Source: Linyphia triangularis (taxonomy: Eukaryota; Arthropoda; Arachnida; Araneae; Linyphiidae). Taken from it: a DNA stretch of 64,000 bases. The notes beneath the pieces were generated by a model. That model saw only the letters and a list, made by a program, of their open reading frames with translations, did not search any database and was not told where the DNA came from. Positions 28,501-39,840 of the stretch are shown one piece after another (within the stretch, counting starts at the first letter, position 1; each line of letters opens with the position of its first letter). The position numbers and the translations under genes were made by a program. The stretch covers positions 32,890,123 to 32,954,122 of the forward strand of contig OZ021732.1 of the NCBI GenBank assembly GCA_963978545.1. The letters are read 5' to 3'.

Positions 28501-28719
28501 AACTAATATCATGTAAATAAGGTTAAATTTTAAAAACATGTCATTGAATATGAATGTTACCATGAAAAAAGTTAACTAAGTTACTTGTGATTTCCTTTCA
28601 GAGTGTAAAAAGTTATGTAGTTTGCATATAATTCGCAAGTTTCTTTCAAATTATCTTAAGATGATAAAATTCTTTATCTTTGAAATTTTTATTCCGTTAA
28701 ATTTCCCATTATTTAACAT
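25556..28719. other. Inner right arm, no gene recognised
   Basis: Inverse copy of the inner left arm with scattered differences. It encodes no recognisable protein. Confidence 0.5.
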
Positions 28720-30240
28720 TAACCTAAAAAAATAATTGTGTATGAAAATTTCGCGTATTGTTTAAATTTTTGTCGAAGAAAGTTTAAGTATGTTATTTTT
28801 TTTTTCCTTCTCTAATTTAGCATTATTCTCACACATTTTAAAGATAAAAATGTTATGTGTGAAATAAATTTTCGCGTATTGTTTCAATTCCTTACCTTAT
28901 AAATTTTTAATATTTATTTTTCTCTAATTTAGCGTTATTCTAACACATTTGAAAGACATAATTTTTATATGTGAGGTAAATTTTCGCGTATTATTTAAAT
29001 TCTTTGTCTTATACATTTTTATAGCTTCTTTTTTTTTTTTTTTATCTTTATCGTTGATATAAGAGTATGATTGTACATGTAAAGTTCATTTTCACGTTCA
29101 ATTTTAAATTCTTTGCCTTGTAAATTTTTAGTGTTTCTTTTTTCTAAAAGTTAGAGTTGTCATTTTACATTTTAAAGACATGAATATCAATGTTTGAATT
29201 CTTTGTCGTAGAAATTATAGGTATGTAATACTTTTCTCCTACATGTCATATTTAAAGTCGTGATTTTTATGTGTAAAGTAAATTTTACGTTAATGTTAAA
29301 GTTATTTGTCGTACAAAGTTTAAGTATGTTACTTTTTTTTCTTTTATTTAGAGATATTTTAAAGACACGATTTTTATATATGTAGTAAATTTTCACGCAA
29401 AGGTTAAAATTATTTATCGTTGAAATTTTATGTATGCTAATTTTTCTTACATGTCACATTTTAATGTCATGATTTTTATATGTGAAGTAAATTTTTACGT
29501 TAATGTTAAAGTTATTGTAGTACAAAGTTTAAATATGTTACTTTTTTCTTTTATTTAGCAATATTTTTACATATTTTAAAGACATGATTTTTATATATGT
29601 AGTACATTTTTGCGTAAAGGTTAAAATTATTTGTCGTAGAAATTTTAAGCATGCTAATTCTTCTTACACGTCACATTTTAAAGTCGAGATTTTTATATGT
29701 GAAGAAAAATTTTTACGTTAATGTCAAAGTTATTTGTCGTATAAAGTTTAAGTGTGTTAATTTTTTCTTTTATTTAGCGATATTTCTACAGATTTTAAAG
29801 TCGGGATTTTTATGTGTAAAGTAAAATTTTACGTTAATGTTAAAGTTATTTGTCGTAGAAAGTTTAAGTACGTTACTTTTCTCTTGCATGTTTTATTTTA
29901 AAGTCGTGATTTTTATATATGAAGGGAATTTTCGCGTAAAGGTTAAATATTTATCTTAGAAATTTTAATAAGTTACTTTTTTCCCCCTCTTATTTAGCGA
30001 TATTTTTACACATTTTAAAGTGATTTGTATGTGTAGAGTAAATTTTTTACGTTAAAATTAAACTTATTTGTCGTAAAGAGTTTAAGTATGTTACTTTTTT
30101 CTCTTATTTAGTGATATTCGTACACATTTTAAAGACATGATTTTTATTCGTAAAGTAAATTTTCACGTTCACTTTTGAATTCTTAGTTGTAAGATGTTCA
30201 AGTATGTTACTTTTTCTCTCTTATTTAGGCATTAGAGTAT
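28720..30240. repeat. Tandem array of ~107-bp units, right arm
   Basis: Inverted counterpart of the array at 20823-22340, with the same alternation of two unit types. Unit order is retained in mirror image, so the array existed before the arm was duplicated. Confidence 0.85.
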
Positions 30241-31490
30241 CCAAAATCAGTTATCACATCTCTATTCAGCATTAGCAGCTATTTCTGTGTTGCCATTCAT
30301 CAACTTAAGTAAGTATCATTGTACAATAAAAACTATCTTGATTAATATAACTAACATAAACATATTAATTTCTAACAACTTTATTGGTAATATAAATTTT
30401 AACATAGACTGTAAGTAGCTAAGATATATAATATCGCTCGCATAGTACAGTATAGCTTTAAATTACAACCGGTTGTAACAAATAGAATCAATTTCAAAGT
30501 ATTTGAAGGTTGATATATCGAAAAGTTATGTATTTCCATCTCTTTGAAAACATTGTTCTGACTAAAAAGAAATGTTTTTCCTAAACCATTCTGGAAGAAG
30601 AAGAAAAAAATTATAGATTCCTCAATAAAATATGGATAATACATTTAAAATTTACAAAATTGAGAATAATACTTATATAAATAAAAAAATCGTCATTTTT
30701 CTATTCAAAGTGATAAATATTTCTTTTTGGAAATGCATATTACTAATATTGTATTGCAAAGTCACGTGTGAACACACTACAACTACTAATTCCCTTCAAC
30801 AGGGTCAGACTAACTCAACCTAAAAATAATTGTAAAATCATTGCTTTAACTTCCATAATGGGTTTCAGTTGCTGAATATTAAAAATTAATTCTAGTCTAA
30901 GTTTTTTTGTTGTGTATTCAATCCCTCAAAAACTATGACAATAAAAGAAAAAAAAACTTTTTAATGACATGTTAAGCTCTGTAAAAGAAATTTTCACGTT
31001 AAGATTGCAAAGTTAAAATTTTTTATTTCATAAATTTTAATTTATATATTTACATTTCATACTGTTATTGAGAAAATAATGAGACTTTATGTGTCTAACA
31101 TTGATTAAACCTGATTCCTTAAAAGTGTCTTGCGATTATATCTCTCAACATTAGTTTAAATGTGTTAAGCACTTATAAAAAAAAAATCAAACTCAATCCG
31201 AAACTTTACGCATTTGTGTTAATATATTATCTTTGTATGTATTTGAAGTTTTTAATGGTGAAGCATGAAAAGTTATAAACTGTGTAATTTATATTCCTTT
31301 CTACCACTAGATGGCGCCGCAATTACATTAAACTTAGTAGAAAACTGTCTTACTAAACTGTATAGTCAATGAGAAGAGCATTTGAAATCACGTGACACAT
31401 TTCAACCAATGAGAAGAGAGAATTTGGTGATGTGTCTAAAACCGACCAATCGCAAGCAAGTATTTTGCCGATCTCTAACATAAAGCAAGT

Positions 31491-32124
31491 TATGACGTCA
31501 TTCCCACTGTGATGTCACTAGTAAAAATATCTATAACTCTAAATTATTCGTTTAGATGCAGCCCTAGAACAACTCAACTTCCAGTGACGTCATCGTCCCC
31601 TCAACCCATCCCGCATCCCTCCGTAAAACTATATCAGGGTGTTGCCACACTTAAAAAGTTAAACTTTAACATATTCTCTCTATGACATCATTCCCACTGC
31701 ATTCCCACAGTGACGTCATACAGTTAGAGCCTATCACTATTACGTTTTCGTTTAGAGGCAGCATAAATACAACTCAACTCCGCCTTAAATTTATGTCTCA
31801 AGATGTAAGGTGTTGCCACCTAACTAAACTGTAACATAAAACAAGTTATGACGTCATATCCACTGACGTCATACATGAAAAGCCTATATCTCTAAGTTAT
31901 TCACTTAGAAGCAGCCCTAGAACAACTCAACTCCGCCTTAAAGGTAAACCGAAACTAAAAAAGTGTTGCCAGGGCTTAAAACTTTGATATAAAACAAATT
32001 ATGACGTCATACCCACTGTGACGTCATACACAAACAGCTTATAACGAAACCGAAACTAAAACAGCAGCAGGAGGGAAACAACTCAACTCTACTTCCTGTC
32101 ATGTGCCTTCGTGTGACGTCATAT
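31491..32124. promoter_or_regulatory. Cluster of eight TGACGTCA octamers, right arm
   Basis: Mirror image of the left cluster, with octamers near 31491, 31585, 31711, 31850, 31865, 32001, 32020 and 32115. Some sites perfect on the left have lost a base here (near 32144 and 32176), giving a measure of arm divergence. Confidence 0.75.
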
Positions 32125-32248
32125 CCGTTGATGTCACTTTCTATGACGTCCTATCCGGTCACATCCACTTCCGGTGACTTCATCATCCCTCATCCCGTCG
32201 CTCGGTCGCTCCATGGCTTCGGAGCCCCACTTTCTAACTACTTACTTA

Positions 32249-33010
32249 TGTTGAAAATTTCAGAGCTGTAACCTAATTAGTAGTCGTTTTGCAAAATGTT
32301 TATTAATTAATTAAAAAAAATTAATTAAAAAAGAACAAAATAAAAATTTAAAATTCTGTTTTTTAAAAGCCTAATTAAAAGGCCAAAACTACTTATGTTG
32401 AAAATTTCACAGCTGTAGCCCTATTAGATATCATTTTGTAACATATTTATTGATTAATTAAAAAAATTAATTAAAAAAGAACTAATTAAAATTTTAACAT
32501 TCTGTTTGTGATGTATACAATTAGAAGGCCAAAACTACTTATGCTAAAAATTTCAGAGTTGTTGCCCTATTAGTAGTCTTTTTGTAAAATGTTTATTAAT
32601 TAAATAAAAAAATTAATTAAAAAAGAACAAAATAAAAATTTAAAATTCTGTTTATTAAAAGACCGATTTAAACGCCAAAACTACTTATGTTTAAAATTTC
32701 AGAGCTGTAGGCCTATTAGTAATCGTTTTATAAAATGTTTATTTATTAATTAAAAAAATTAATTAAAAAGGAACAAAATAAAAAATTTAAATTCTTTTTT
32801 TTATAAGTCCGTTTAAAAGGCCAAAACTACTTATGTTGAAAATTTCAGAGCTGTAGCCCTATTAGATATCGTTTTGTAACATATTTATTAACTAAAAAAA
32901 TTAATTTAAAAAGAACTAATAAAAATTTTAAAATTCGGTTTGTGATGCATAAAATTAGAAGGTCAAAACTACGTATGCTGAAAATTTCAGAGCTCTACTC
33001 CAATTTTAAG
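32249..33010. repeat. Helitron internal tandem repeats, right part
   Basis: About five units with the same CCAAAACTACTTATGTTGAAA core and TTAATTAATTAAAAAAATTA blocks as at 18270-18830 and 62990-63850. The array resumes exactly after the TACTTA duplication that ends the palindrome. Confidence 0.8.
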
Positions 33011-33199
33011 TAGGTTTCTATAGATCCATAGAGACACAGACAGACAGACACACAGCTTGTTTTATTATTATAGATACAAATAATCAGAATACGAAGCTGT
33101 AGAAGGGTTGATGTTTTAACTTAAGAGGAGTGTTCTGTGAGTAGACAAGCAGTACAGAGCTGACCAGGAGTGGAAGCAATCTGTTGGAAAATATTAAAA

Positions 33200-35624
33200 A
33201 TGACGTATTCGTTGGAGGAAAGGATTTTCCTTTTATTAGAATTCCACCGATTGGGGAGAGTACTACTGCAAGAAGAAGCATTCAGTGAAAATTTCAAGTC
33301 GCTAAGGGTTCGAAGCCGGATACATTGAAGAAATTGTTCTTGAAATTCAAACTCACTGGTAGTGTTGCGGATGAGAAAATCGGAACTGTTAGACGACACC
33401 GGTCGGCCGTTTCGGAAGCAAATGTACAGGTCTTTGCGGAAACAATTTCACGCTTCCCTACAAAATCAGTCCGAAGAACTGCAGCTGTATGTCAAGTGAG
33501 CAAAACGGCAATGCAAAGATAATACGTGTCAGTGCCTAACGCTGTTCCCATACAAAATTCAAACCCAACAACCACTTCAAACCGTATCTGTAGAAAACAG
33601 AAACATGTATTGTGAATGAAATGCTAAAAAAAGGTTGATGATAGCAATTTTGATGTGAACTCTATATGGTTTTCAGACGAAGCACATTTTCATCTCGACG
33701 AATTCGTCAATAAACAAAATTAGGGAATTGAGAAGCCTCATGAGTGTGTTCCACAATCACTCTACTCTCAAAAAGTTACTGTATGGGCAGCTGTTTCCAG
33801 TAGAGGTGTTATTAGTCTCTTTTTTCTAAGTGATACGGTGATTCCAAATGATACGTTGAAATTTTGGGGACATTAAAAATGTGCTTTAAATTATCCATGA
33901 TTCACAGGAAATGGATTAGACTGGTCACCGCATTCACCAGATTTTAATCCATGCGATTTCTTCCTTTGCGGTTAGTTGAAGAATGCTGTTTACCGTAAAA
34001 ATCGCCGAACACTCGAGGAACTCAAAAAAAAAATCAGTGATTATTGGGCAGTAGGGTGGAGTGAAAAAAGGAAAAGTAAGAAATATATAACGCCTATATG
34101 TGGAAAAGTTGTATCTTACAAAGCCTACTTATCATGCAAAAATTTAGCTAAATCAAATAATATCTTTGGCTGCCCAAATTACTTTGAATTTTAAGTTTTT
34201 AGCCCAATTTCTCACCAAACTGGCCAAAACAGAATGATAATATCTCTCATTTGAAACTACGAATGGTTGAAATTAAACTTAAAAAGGCATAAATAATTAA
34301 TCAATATTTGAATGACCTTGGAAATCGCAGGATGGCCTTCAAATGTGCATTGCTAACGCGTATGATCTTCTGATTGTTCTTTGTCCGAGTTGGGTGTCTT
34401 TATAGAGCGTTCTATTTAGTCTGTGTTACGTGAATGCCATATTCTTTTTATGTTTGCTGATGTATGTTCCCATTTAATAAATCTTAAATGCTTATGGGTA
34501 AAAAGTTTGCTTCATAAGGTAAGAAAATACCATAAAAATATGGTAGTATTAAGAAACCTTTAAAAAGAGAATGCTTATCAATTTTTTCGAAAAATGTTGT
34601 GTCTTTTAAAAAATTAGCTGAGGAAAATCTGTTTGATACTTCATTATGAAAATGAAAGGACTTTCTAATCTGTAATTTTTTTTTTTTTCCCCGTTTCAAT
34701 CTCTTTTCAATCATTTTACTTGCTTTTACATCAACATTTCCATTTACCATTCCACGAAATGTTCTTTGATCCCTAAAAAAAAGCTCTTTCAATTACAAAT
34801 AATTTAATTTTGTAATTACAGATTAGAAAGTCCTTTCATTTACTTAATGAAGTATCAAACAGATTTTCCTCAGCGAATTTTTTTTTTTTAAAAAAACACT
34901 TTTTTCAAAAAAATTTAATACACTTTCTCTTTTCTTACCTTTTCTTTTCACCTTTTAATACACCTTCTCTTTTCTTATCTTATGTTTTATTTGTTGATCC
35001 GATACAATCGGAAGTGAACTTTTTTCCCATAAGCATTTAACATCTTTATTAAATGGGATCACACATCAGCAAACATGAAAAAAAATATGACATTCACATA
35101 ACACAAACTAAATAGAAAGCTCTAGAAAGACAGCCAACTCGAACAAAGAACGCAGTTTATAGTAGTGACGTAGAGAAACCATTAGCCAGAGCCAGAAGAG
35201 CATGTGAGTTAGCAATGCACATTTGAAGGCCATCCCGCGATTTCCAAGGTCATTCAAATATTGATTGATCATTTATTTCTTCTAAAGTTTAATTTCACCT
35301 ATTCGTCGTTTCAAATGAGAGATACTATATTTTATCATTCCGTTTTAGCCAGTTGGGTGAGAAATTAGGCTAAAATTTTTAAATATTTTAGCAGCCAAAG
35401 ATATTATTTGATTTAGCTGAAATTTTGTATGATAAATTGACTTTGTAAGAGACAACTTTTCCACATATAGGCGTTATATATTTCTTACTTTTCATTTTTT
35501 CACTCCACCCTATTGTGCAGCCATTTCTGTGGCCACTTTACAGAAAATGTCTGCTAATTTTGCCCTCCGATTACGGCATGTGATTGTGACTAAGGGTGGA
35601 CATTTCGAAAATTTTGTAATGTGA
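33200..35624 (+). pseudogene. Mariner-type transposase, broken, interrupted by a fold-back element
   Basis: Starts MTYSLEERIFLLLEFHRLGRVL at 33200 and continues through shifted frames with DTGRPFRKQ, WFSDEAHFHLDEFVNKQN (first catalytic Asp), KVTVWAAVSSRGVI, then GLDWSPHSPDFNPCDFFLCG and LKNAVYRKNRRTLEELKKKISDYW. After the insertion at 34054-35510 the C-terminus resumes (AAISVATLQKMSANFALRLRHVIVTKGGHFENFVM) and stops at 35622-35624. The region holding the second catalytic Asp (QQDGA) is missing between about 33870 and 33905. PDFNPCDFFLCG ends in Asp, as in mariner-type DDD enzymes. Frameshifts, stops, the deletion and the insertion make it dead. Confidence 0.88.
34054..35510. mobile_element. 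Fold-back MITE, 1457 bp, TA duplication
   Basis: Termini GGGTGGAGTGAAAAA on both strands, flanked by TA (34052-34053 and 35511-35512), inside the mariner-type transposase frame. Left arm 34054-34676 and right arm 34811-35510 are inverted copies along nearly their whole length. Shared blocks include GTAAGAAATATATAACGCCT, TATGTGGAAAAGTTGT and AATATCTTTGGCTGC. A loop of about 134 bases lies between them. The right arm is about 77 bases longer. No protein is encoded; mobilisation by a Tc1/mariner transposase is inferred from the TA target. Confidence 0.88.
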
Positions 35625-35933
35625 TTTTCATTTATCAAAAGATTTTTAATTATTTTTCTTTAATTTACAGATTTACTGTGATTAAACGGCCATCTGTTGG
35701 AAACTTTTTGAACTAAAACCAGGAGCTCTGGGGGGGGGGGATATTATAACCTGTCAGATGAATTTGTTGTAAAAACTGTTTTCTTAACCTTAACCATTTT
35801 CCTGCAATTAATTTTTGAAAACAGCCAGTTTATTTCAGGACACCCTGCATCTTTAGAAATTAACATTAAAAATACATCACCTAAACGGTGAAATTGATTA
35901 TATGTTTTTCGATAAATATTACACGGTCCGTAA

Positions 35934-36091
35934 ACGCGCAATCACTTAGCATGAAATCTTGTTTAACTCGAAGTAAAAGCAGTTCTCCATATTTAAAACT
36001 TAACGTTAATTTATTCGTTTAACGTGAAATTCGGTTAACGCGAACAATTTCGGCGGACCCATCGGCTTCGCGTTAACGTGGGTTTGACTGC
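35934..36091. repeat. Possible pogo/Tigger-like element end
   Basis: The right edge, read in reverse, is CAGTCAAACCCACGTTAAC, followed by GCGAAGCCGATGGGTCCGCC and repeated GCGTTAAC/TTAACG blocks. This resembles pogo/Tigger termini from memory. A matching left end was not found. Confidence 0.35.
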
Positions 36092-36139
36092 GTTATCTTT
36101 TCTTATAAATGCAACAGAGAAGACAGTTGTTGAGGAGCG

Positions 36140-37149
36140 GTGATGGTAAAGGAAAGAGAACTCACTAATAAAGACATTCATTTTTCATCTTTTTACTCAT
36201 TTGTCGTATCTTTACAGTATGATGAGCACCTTAAAACACACTACCACATCAATTTTGATCAAAATTGTAGTCATTTTTTGGCAATTGCTGAAAAACATAA
36301 ATTTTCAATGGTAGCTACTTTATGCGCATGCGACGAAAACCTTAATGATAAGTCCCACCACATTTTTTCTAGTCCACTTATTTGAATTATGCGTGTTTGC
36401 TTCAAAACGTGTAGTAAAGCAAAAAAATAATAATAAATTTAAACCGAATCCAATACTTTCATTATCCTATGTTAAAATAAGGATAATTGAAAGTAATTAA
36501 AAAAAAAATTAGTAAGGGAGATCAATCTAGGGGATCTGGTAGGGGAGTACCAGAAGGAACACTTTAACATATTGATTTTTCTAATTTTTTCTACTGCACA
36601 GGTACGTCGTAATGATTTTGTTTAAAGACAAATTTATCTGGCTACATAATTATACATTTCAGATCTTCTAAAATAATTTATTTTAAAAGTGATAAATTCA
36701 AGTATTAATTTCTAAAATTGTCCTTGTTCTACCTCCTGGCAAAGATAGCTGAACCAAGGAACAGGTATCTGGGTTTAGAGAAAGAAAATATACAGGAAAT
36801 TTTAAACTTTTACAAGGACTTTAATGCAAAAATCCTAACATATTCTCGTCAGTTTTTTGGAACTACAACTTGACTATGAAGTTGGTGACAAAGAAATTTT
36901 AATCAACTTATGGTTTCGTTTCAGATGAACAGAACAATTTCTGAATAAATAGAATCACTGTTTAATAACTTAAAAATATGCCCATACAATTCTAGTCTTA
37001 CCAAATACTTTTAAACATAACAGAACACTTTCTGTGTAAAATAAAAAGAAAAACAAATTATCAAATTACAAGCTAACTTGTTTTAAAACTAAACATAATT
37101 CAATCAACGCACATCAAATTTTTCAAAGGAAAAGGGAAAAAGGGAAAAG
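36140..37149. other. No gene recognised
   Basis: An 81-codon frame at 36140-36385 (MVKERELTNKDIHFSSFYSF...) has ordinary composition but no recognised motif and no partner exon. The rest is AT-rich. Confidence 0.3.
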
Positions 37150-37790
37150 AAAACTTATTTTAATATCTGGCAGTGCCTCGATCCACTCTGAGAATGGGTA
37201 ACTTGGAAATAATTTTAACCTCGTACTCATCCATGTTGTTATACAAATTTTGGGCTGTCCAAACTTATCTCTTTCATATAACAGACATTCAATGTAGTAG
37301 TGTCAATTTTTTCTGTAATTATTGGCCCATACTTTTACTGGACTTTTTCCAACTACCTTTACAAGAATAAAATCTCCAATATTAAGCTTCTTACTCTTGC
37401 TTTCACCGATTGAAGCTGATCTTCCTCTTATTCCTCATTAAAATACCACTGTCGACATAAAGTATCAAACTCGTCTCGGATTCATCCTCAGAAAGGAAGT
37501 TCAGCTTCTGAAGATGCACGAAAACTTTTTTTCTTTTTTTTTTCCCCTGTATGCTTTTTGTTTTTGCTTTTTTCATTGATCTATTTCTTGAGCTTTTTGC
37601 AAAGAGGCTTTTTCTGAAGTGTCTGTCAATACTCCTGATTTTCCCTTCCTGGCATTTACAACAGGAGTGCTCTTTCTCGATGATGCTTTGGTAATAAGTC
37701 TTATCATTTCTAGTTCTTTGATAATTCAGTAAGATCTAAGGTAATCGTCCCATGGTGATATGCCTTGACGTGTCCCTTGGTACGCCTTCT
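37150..37790 (-). pseudogene. Decayed C-terminal part of a pogo/Jerky-type transposase (tentative)
   Basis: Minus-strand pieces in order: ITKASSRKSTPVVNARKGKSGVLTDTSEKASLQKAQE (about 37700-37590), LSEDESETS, DTLCRQWYFNEE-like residues, then KLNIGDFILVKVVGKSPVKVWANNY, and a NMDEYEVKIISKLPILR block. The GKS.VLTDTSEK spacer followed by an acidic stretch and a GDFVLVK...YEVKF module resembles the C-terminal tails of arthropod CENP-B/Jerky-like transposase proteins. The DDE core is absent. Several frameshifts are present. Confidence 0.45.
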
Positions 37791-38184
37791 AGCCATTTTG
37801 AGTTGCATGGGGGTTTACGGGATATCAATTGATAGAAAAGTTTGATATAAAACTGCAAAATGATGGTCAAGATACAAGACACGTAGTTAAAAGAATTTAA
37901 CCGCCTCTTTTCTTTGATATTAACTACAAAAACGTTAAACTTCGAAAACTCAAAGAAAACTGTTTTACTTAGAGCATTAAAAATGAGGAAAACATGTCAC
38001 GCACTCTGGTCACCAAGTAAGAACAGAGGCGAGTTCAAAGATTGCATTAGGTTTATAACACTGCAAGCATAAACCGAGGCCGCCAAGCCGAGGGGGGAGG
38101 AGTAATGAGCTTCCTACGCTTACCGGGGCTGGTTGCGGCAGCTATTCCAAGGCGGTGACAGCTTTTCAGGTACACTTCTTGCCA

Positions 38185-38253
38185 GGTCCACCGACCAGCG
38201 GTAACAAGGTCCATCGACCAGCGGTAACAAGGTCCATCGACCAGCGGTAACCC
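38185..38253. repeat. Three tandem 23-bp repeats
   Basis: Three near-identical copies of GGTCCATCGACCAGCGGTAA plus CAA, in a GC-richer segment (38040-38560). No gene is recognised in that segment; the open frames around it depend on the repeat. Confidence 0.9.
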
Positions 38254-39460
38254 GAACACCAACTCGACGTATCCTACAGGCTAACTGAGCCTAAACAGTA
38301 AACTAAGCCACTAAATCAACAAGCAAGCCCCGAAGAGCCCTTAACCAGCTGCTTTTATCTACCAGGCAGGCTGGACATGCGCTCTCGCCGATGTTGTGGC
38401 TAACCAATCACGGTGAAGATGAGCAGAAGAGACTCGCTTGCCAGGGTGAACCCTCACAAATAGTTCCAGCCACTTATATAAACTTGTGATTGCGTTGAAA
38501 ACACACACGAAAGAAGGGCACTTGTCTAAGTGTTGACAACATGCTCTTGCTAAAATCACAAAATTGTATGATATGTGCAATAATTTTGTTGGAGCAACGT
38601 TACAAGTGAAAAAGCCTATCTCATGCTTGTAGAGTATTTAGGGCAGTGGCGGCATATAGTCGAAAATGGTAGTGAAGCCGGAACGGGCGACTTCCCCCTC
38701 CCCCCAAACCACACACACACACTTTCCACAATCATTAAAGAACGCAAAATCTTTAATACTCAAATCGAAGTTTCCTTTCAATTTGTATAAAATAATAACA
38801 TTTATAATATAACATAATAAAGTAAGAACAATTAAGGGGAGACGAGAGTCCTAAGCAACCAAATCAGTCGTGTTTTCATTCGACTTCAAAGTGCTCTACT
38901 TTTTTTTTTTGAAATGCAATACTTTTAATTTATTTTTTGACATAGTCAATATTAATATGAATATTACACTTACAATTTTTATTTTATATATACTTCATAT
39001 AATAAGTCTATATTTGAGATCTAGAATTTTAAAGTTATTATATGGTAACCATTAGTTAGGAGCACTTTTCAGAATATATATACAATATATTTACTTAAAA
39101 ATTTTATCAAATGCAAATAAACTCTCCATTTCAAACAGCTAAAATTTTTTTTTACTTAATATACCTTTAAAATTATACTTTAAAAATTCATTCAGTTTTG
39201 CGTGTACAAAAATTTTCATTTTTCGCATCATAAAACACACACACATAAAATATTTATTTTTCCAAATTCAAGAAATATTTTAGCCTCATTAGATAGATCT
39301 TGCGTGTTTTCATTACCATAAAAAAAAATAGATTAAAATATTCATTAGAATTTGAGAACGGTGTACCCGATCAAAAGTTGCCATACATAATAGTTTTAAA
39401 ATTCTAAGACTTATTACTTAAAGTATAAATAAAATAAAAATTAGATGTGTAATATTCATT

Positions 39461-39599
39461 CTTCTAAACCGCGAGGTTACGGGTTCGAGTCCCGTGTTAG
39501 GCATGGGTGTTTGTAAATGTATGTTGGCTTGTCTAATGACGAATGTTTCGGCGCATTATAGCCCTGACGGCACCAGATAATCTGAATACAACCAACCAA
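39461..39599 (+). mobile_element. tRNA-derived SINE with (AACC)n tail
   Basis: The 5' part keeps a pol III B box, GGTTCGAGTCC (39482-39492), followed by the body TGTTAGGCATGGGTGTTTGT and the end CCAGATAATCTGAATACAACCAACCAA. The body matches the copy at 16944-17060 closely. No full tRNA cloverleaf is present, so it is a SINE and not a tRNA gene. Target duplications are not clear here. Confidence 0.82.
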
Positions 39600-39840
39600 T
39601 TTCCGTTTTGGTGAGATTCTTAAAAGTGTCCTTGTTGCTCGCCCTCGCCGATTCACGCAGCCAATTAGTTCCTCGAATCACAAAGCACAACCGAAATTGT
39701 AAAACTCCTCTTTCGGCTCAGCCGCGCGATAACGCCGTATTTAAAACGTGGAGGAGAAAAAAGTTCATAGAAGAAACGGTTACCATAGCAACGAACTCAG
39801 CCGGATAGTTATTTCAGTAACTGGCTGTGCCAACGTTTAG
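39600..39840 (+). repeat. Dispersed repeat, copy A
   Basis: Shares blocks with 40330-40580: TTCCGTTTTG near its start, ATTCTTA-AAA-TGT, TCACCT/CTCGCC...GATTC, CCAATTAGTTC.TCGAAT, ACAACCGAA, ACTGCT/ACTCCT, ACGTGGAGG and GGTTAC.ATA/ATG. The two are diverged, same-orientation copies about 730 bases apart. A 66-codon frame crosses it but is not conserved between the copies. Confidence 0.6.

Larger units (their letters stand above)
18831..32242. mobile_element. Giant palindromic (fold-back) element, 13.4 kb, 6-bp TSD
   Basis: The left arm (18831-25491) and right arm (25556-32242) are inverted copies of about 6.67 kb around a 64-base centre. Outer ends read AGTAGTTAGAAAGTGGGGC on each strand. TACTTA flanks both sides (18825-18830 and 32243-32248). 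Removing the insert plus one TACTTA restores the surrounding Helitron tandem unit (AAACTACTTATGTTGAAA), which fixes the boundaries. The arms match closely by eye, with scattered substitutions and small indels. No frame in either arm has a recognisable domain. AG...CT termini, long inverted repeats and a 6-bp duplication are traits of Polinton/Maverick elements, but no Polinton gene is present. A fold-back derivative of such an element, or another class of giant inverted-repeat transposon, are the alternatives. Confidence 0.9.
17873..33074 (-). mobile_element. Helitron-like element, 15.2 kb, carrying a palindromic insert
   Basis: Read on the minus strand, it starts TCTATAATAATAAAACAAG (from 33074) and ends GCGAAGCACGGGTATTTAG followed by CTAG (at 17873). 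A short hairpin CGTaGC-GAA-GCACG lies about 15 bases before CTAG. It is inserted between A (17872) and T (33075). TC start, subterminal hairpin, CTAG end and A/T target are the Helitron hallmarks. No Rep/helicase frame is seen, so it is non-autonomous. Both flanking parts carry tandem units with the core CCAAAACTACTTATGTTGAAA. The same ends occur at 62550-63923 and 63924 onward. The large size comes from the insert at 18831-32242. Confidence 0.82.
17658..35847 (+). mobile_element. Mariner-like transposon with nested insertions (about 1.5 kb without them)
   Basis: Ends are CAGGGTGTCCTGAAA at 17658 and its inverse at 35847; similarity extends about 150 bases inward (AAGGTTAAGAAAAC block, ATAT-CCCCC-AGAG block, AGATGGC block). 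A TA precedes the left end; the right flank has CA. Removing the Helitron-like insert (17873-33074) and the fold-back element (34052-35510) leaves about 1.5 kb holding a transposase pseudogene, a normal size for this group. Confidence 0.85.

Noticed and set aside
18831..32242. Palindrome as an assembly or missed-adapter artefact
   Set aside because: An artefact would also mirror unique flanks; here symmetry stops at TACTTA duplications and the host repeat rejoins. Scattered arm differences also argue against it. Not fully excluded without reads.
17873..33074. LTR retrotransposon reading of the paired flanking repeats
   Set aside because: The flanking parts are not direct terminal repeats; ends are TC...CTAG with an A/T target and there is no primer-binding site or gag-pol.
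39482..39492. Possible true tRNA gene from the B box
   Set aside because: No cloverleaf or A box at proper spacing, and the flank matches a SINE body with an (AACC) tail.
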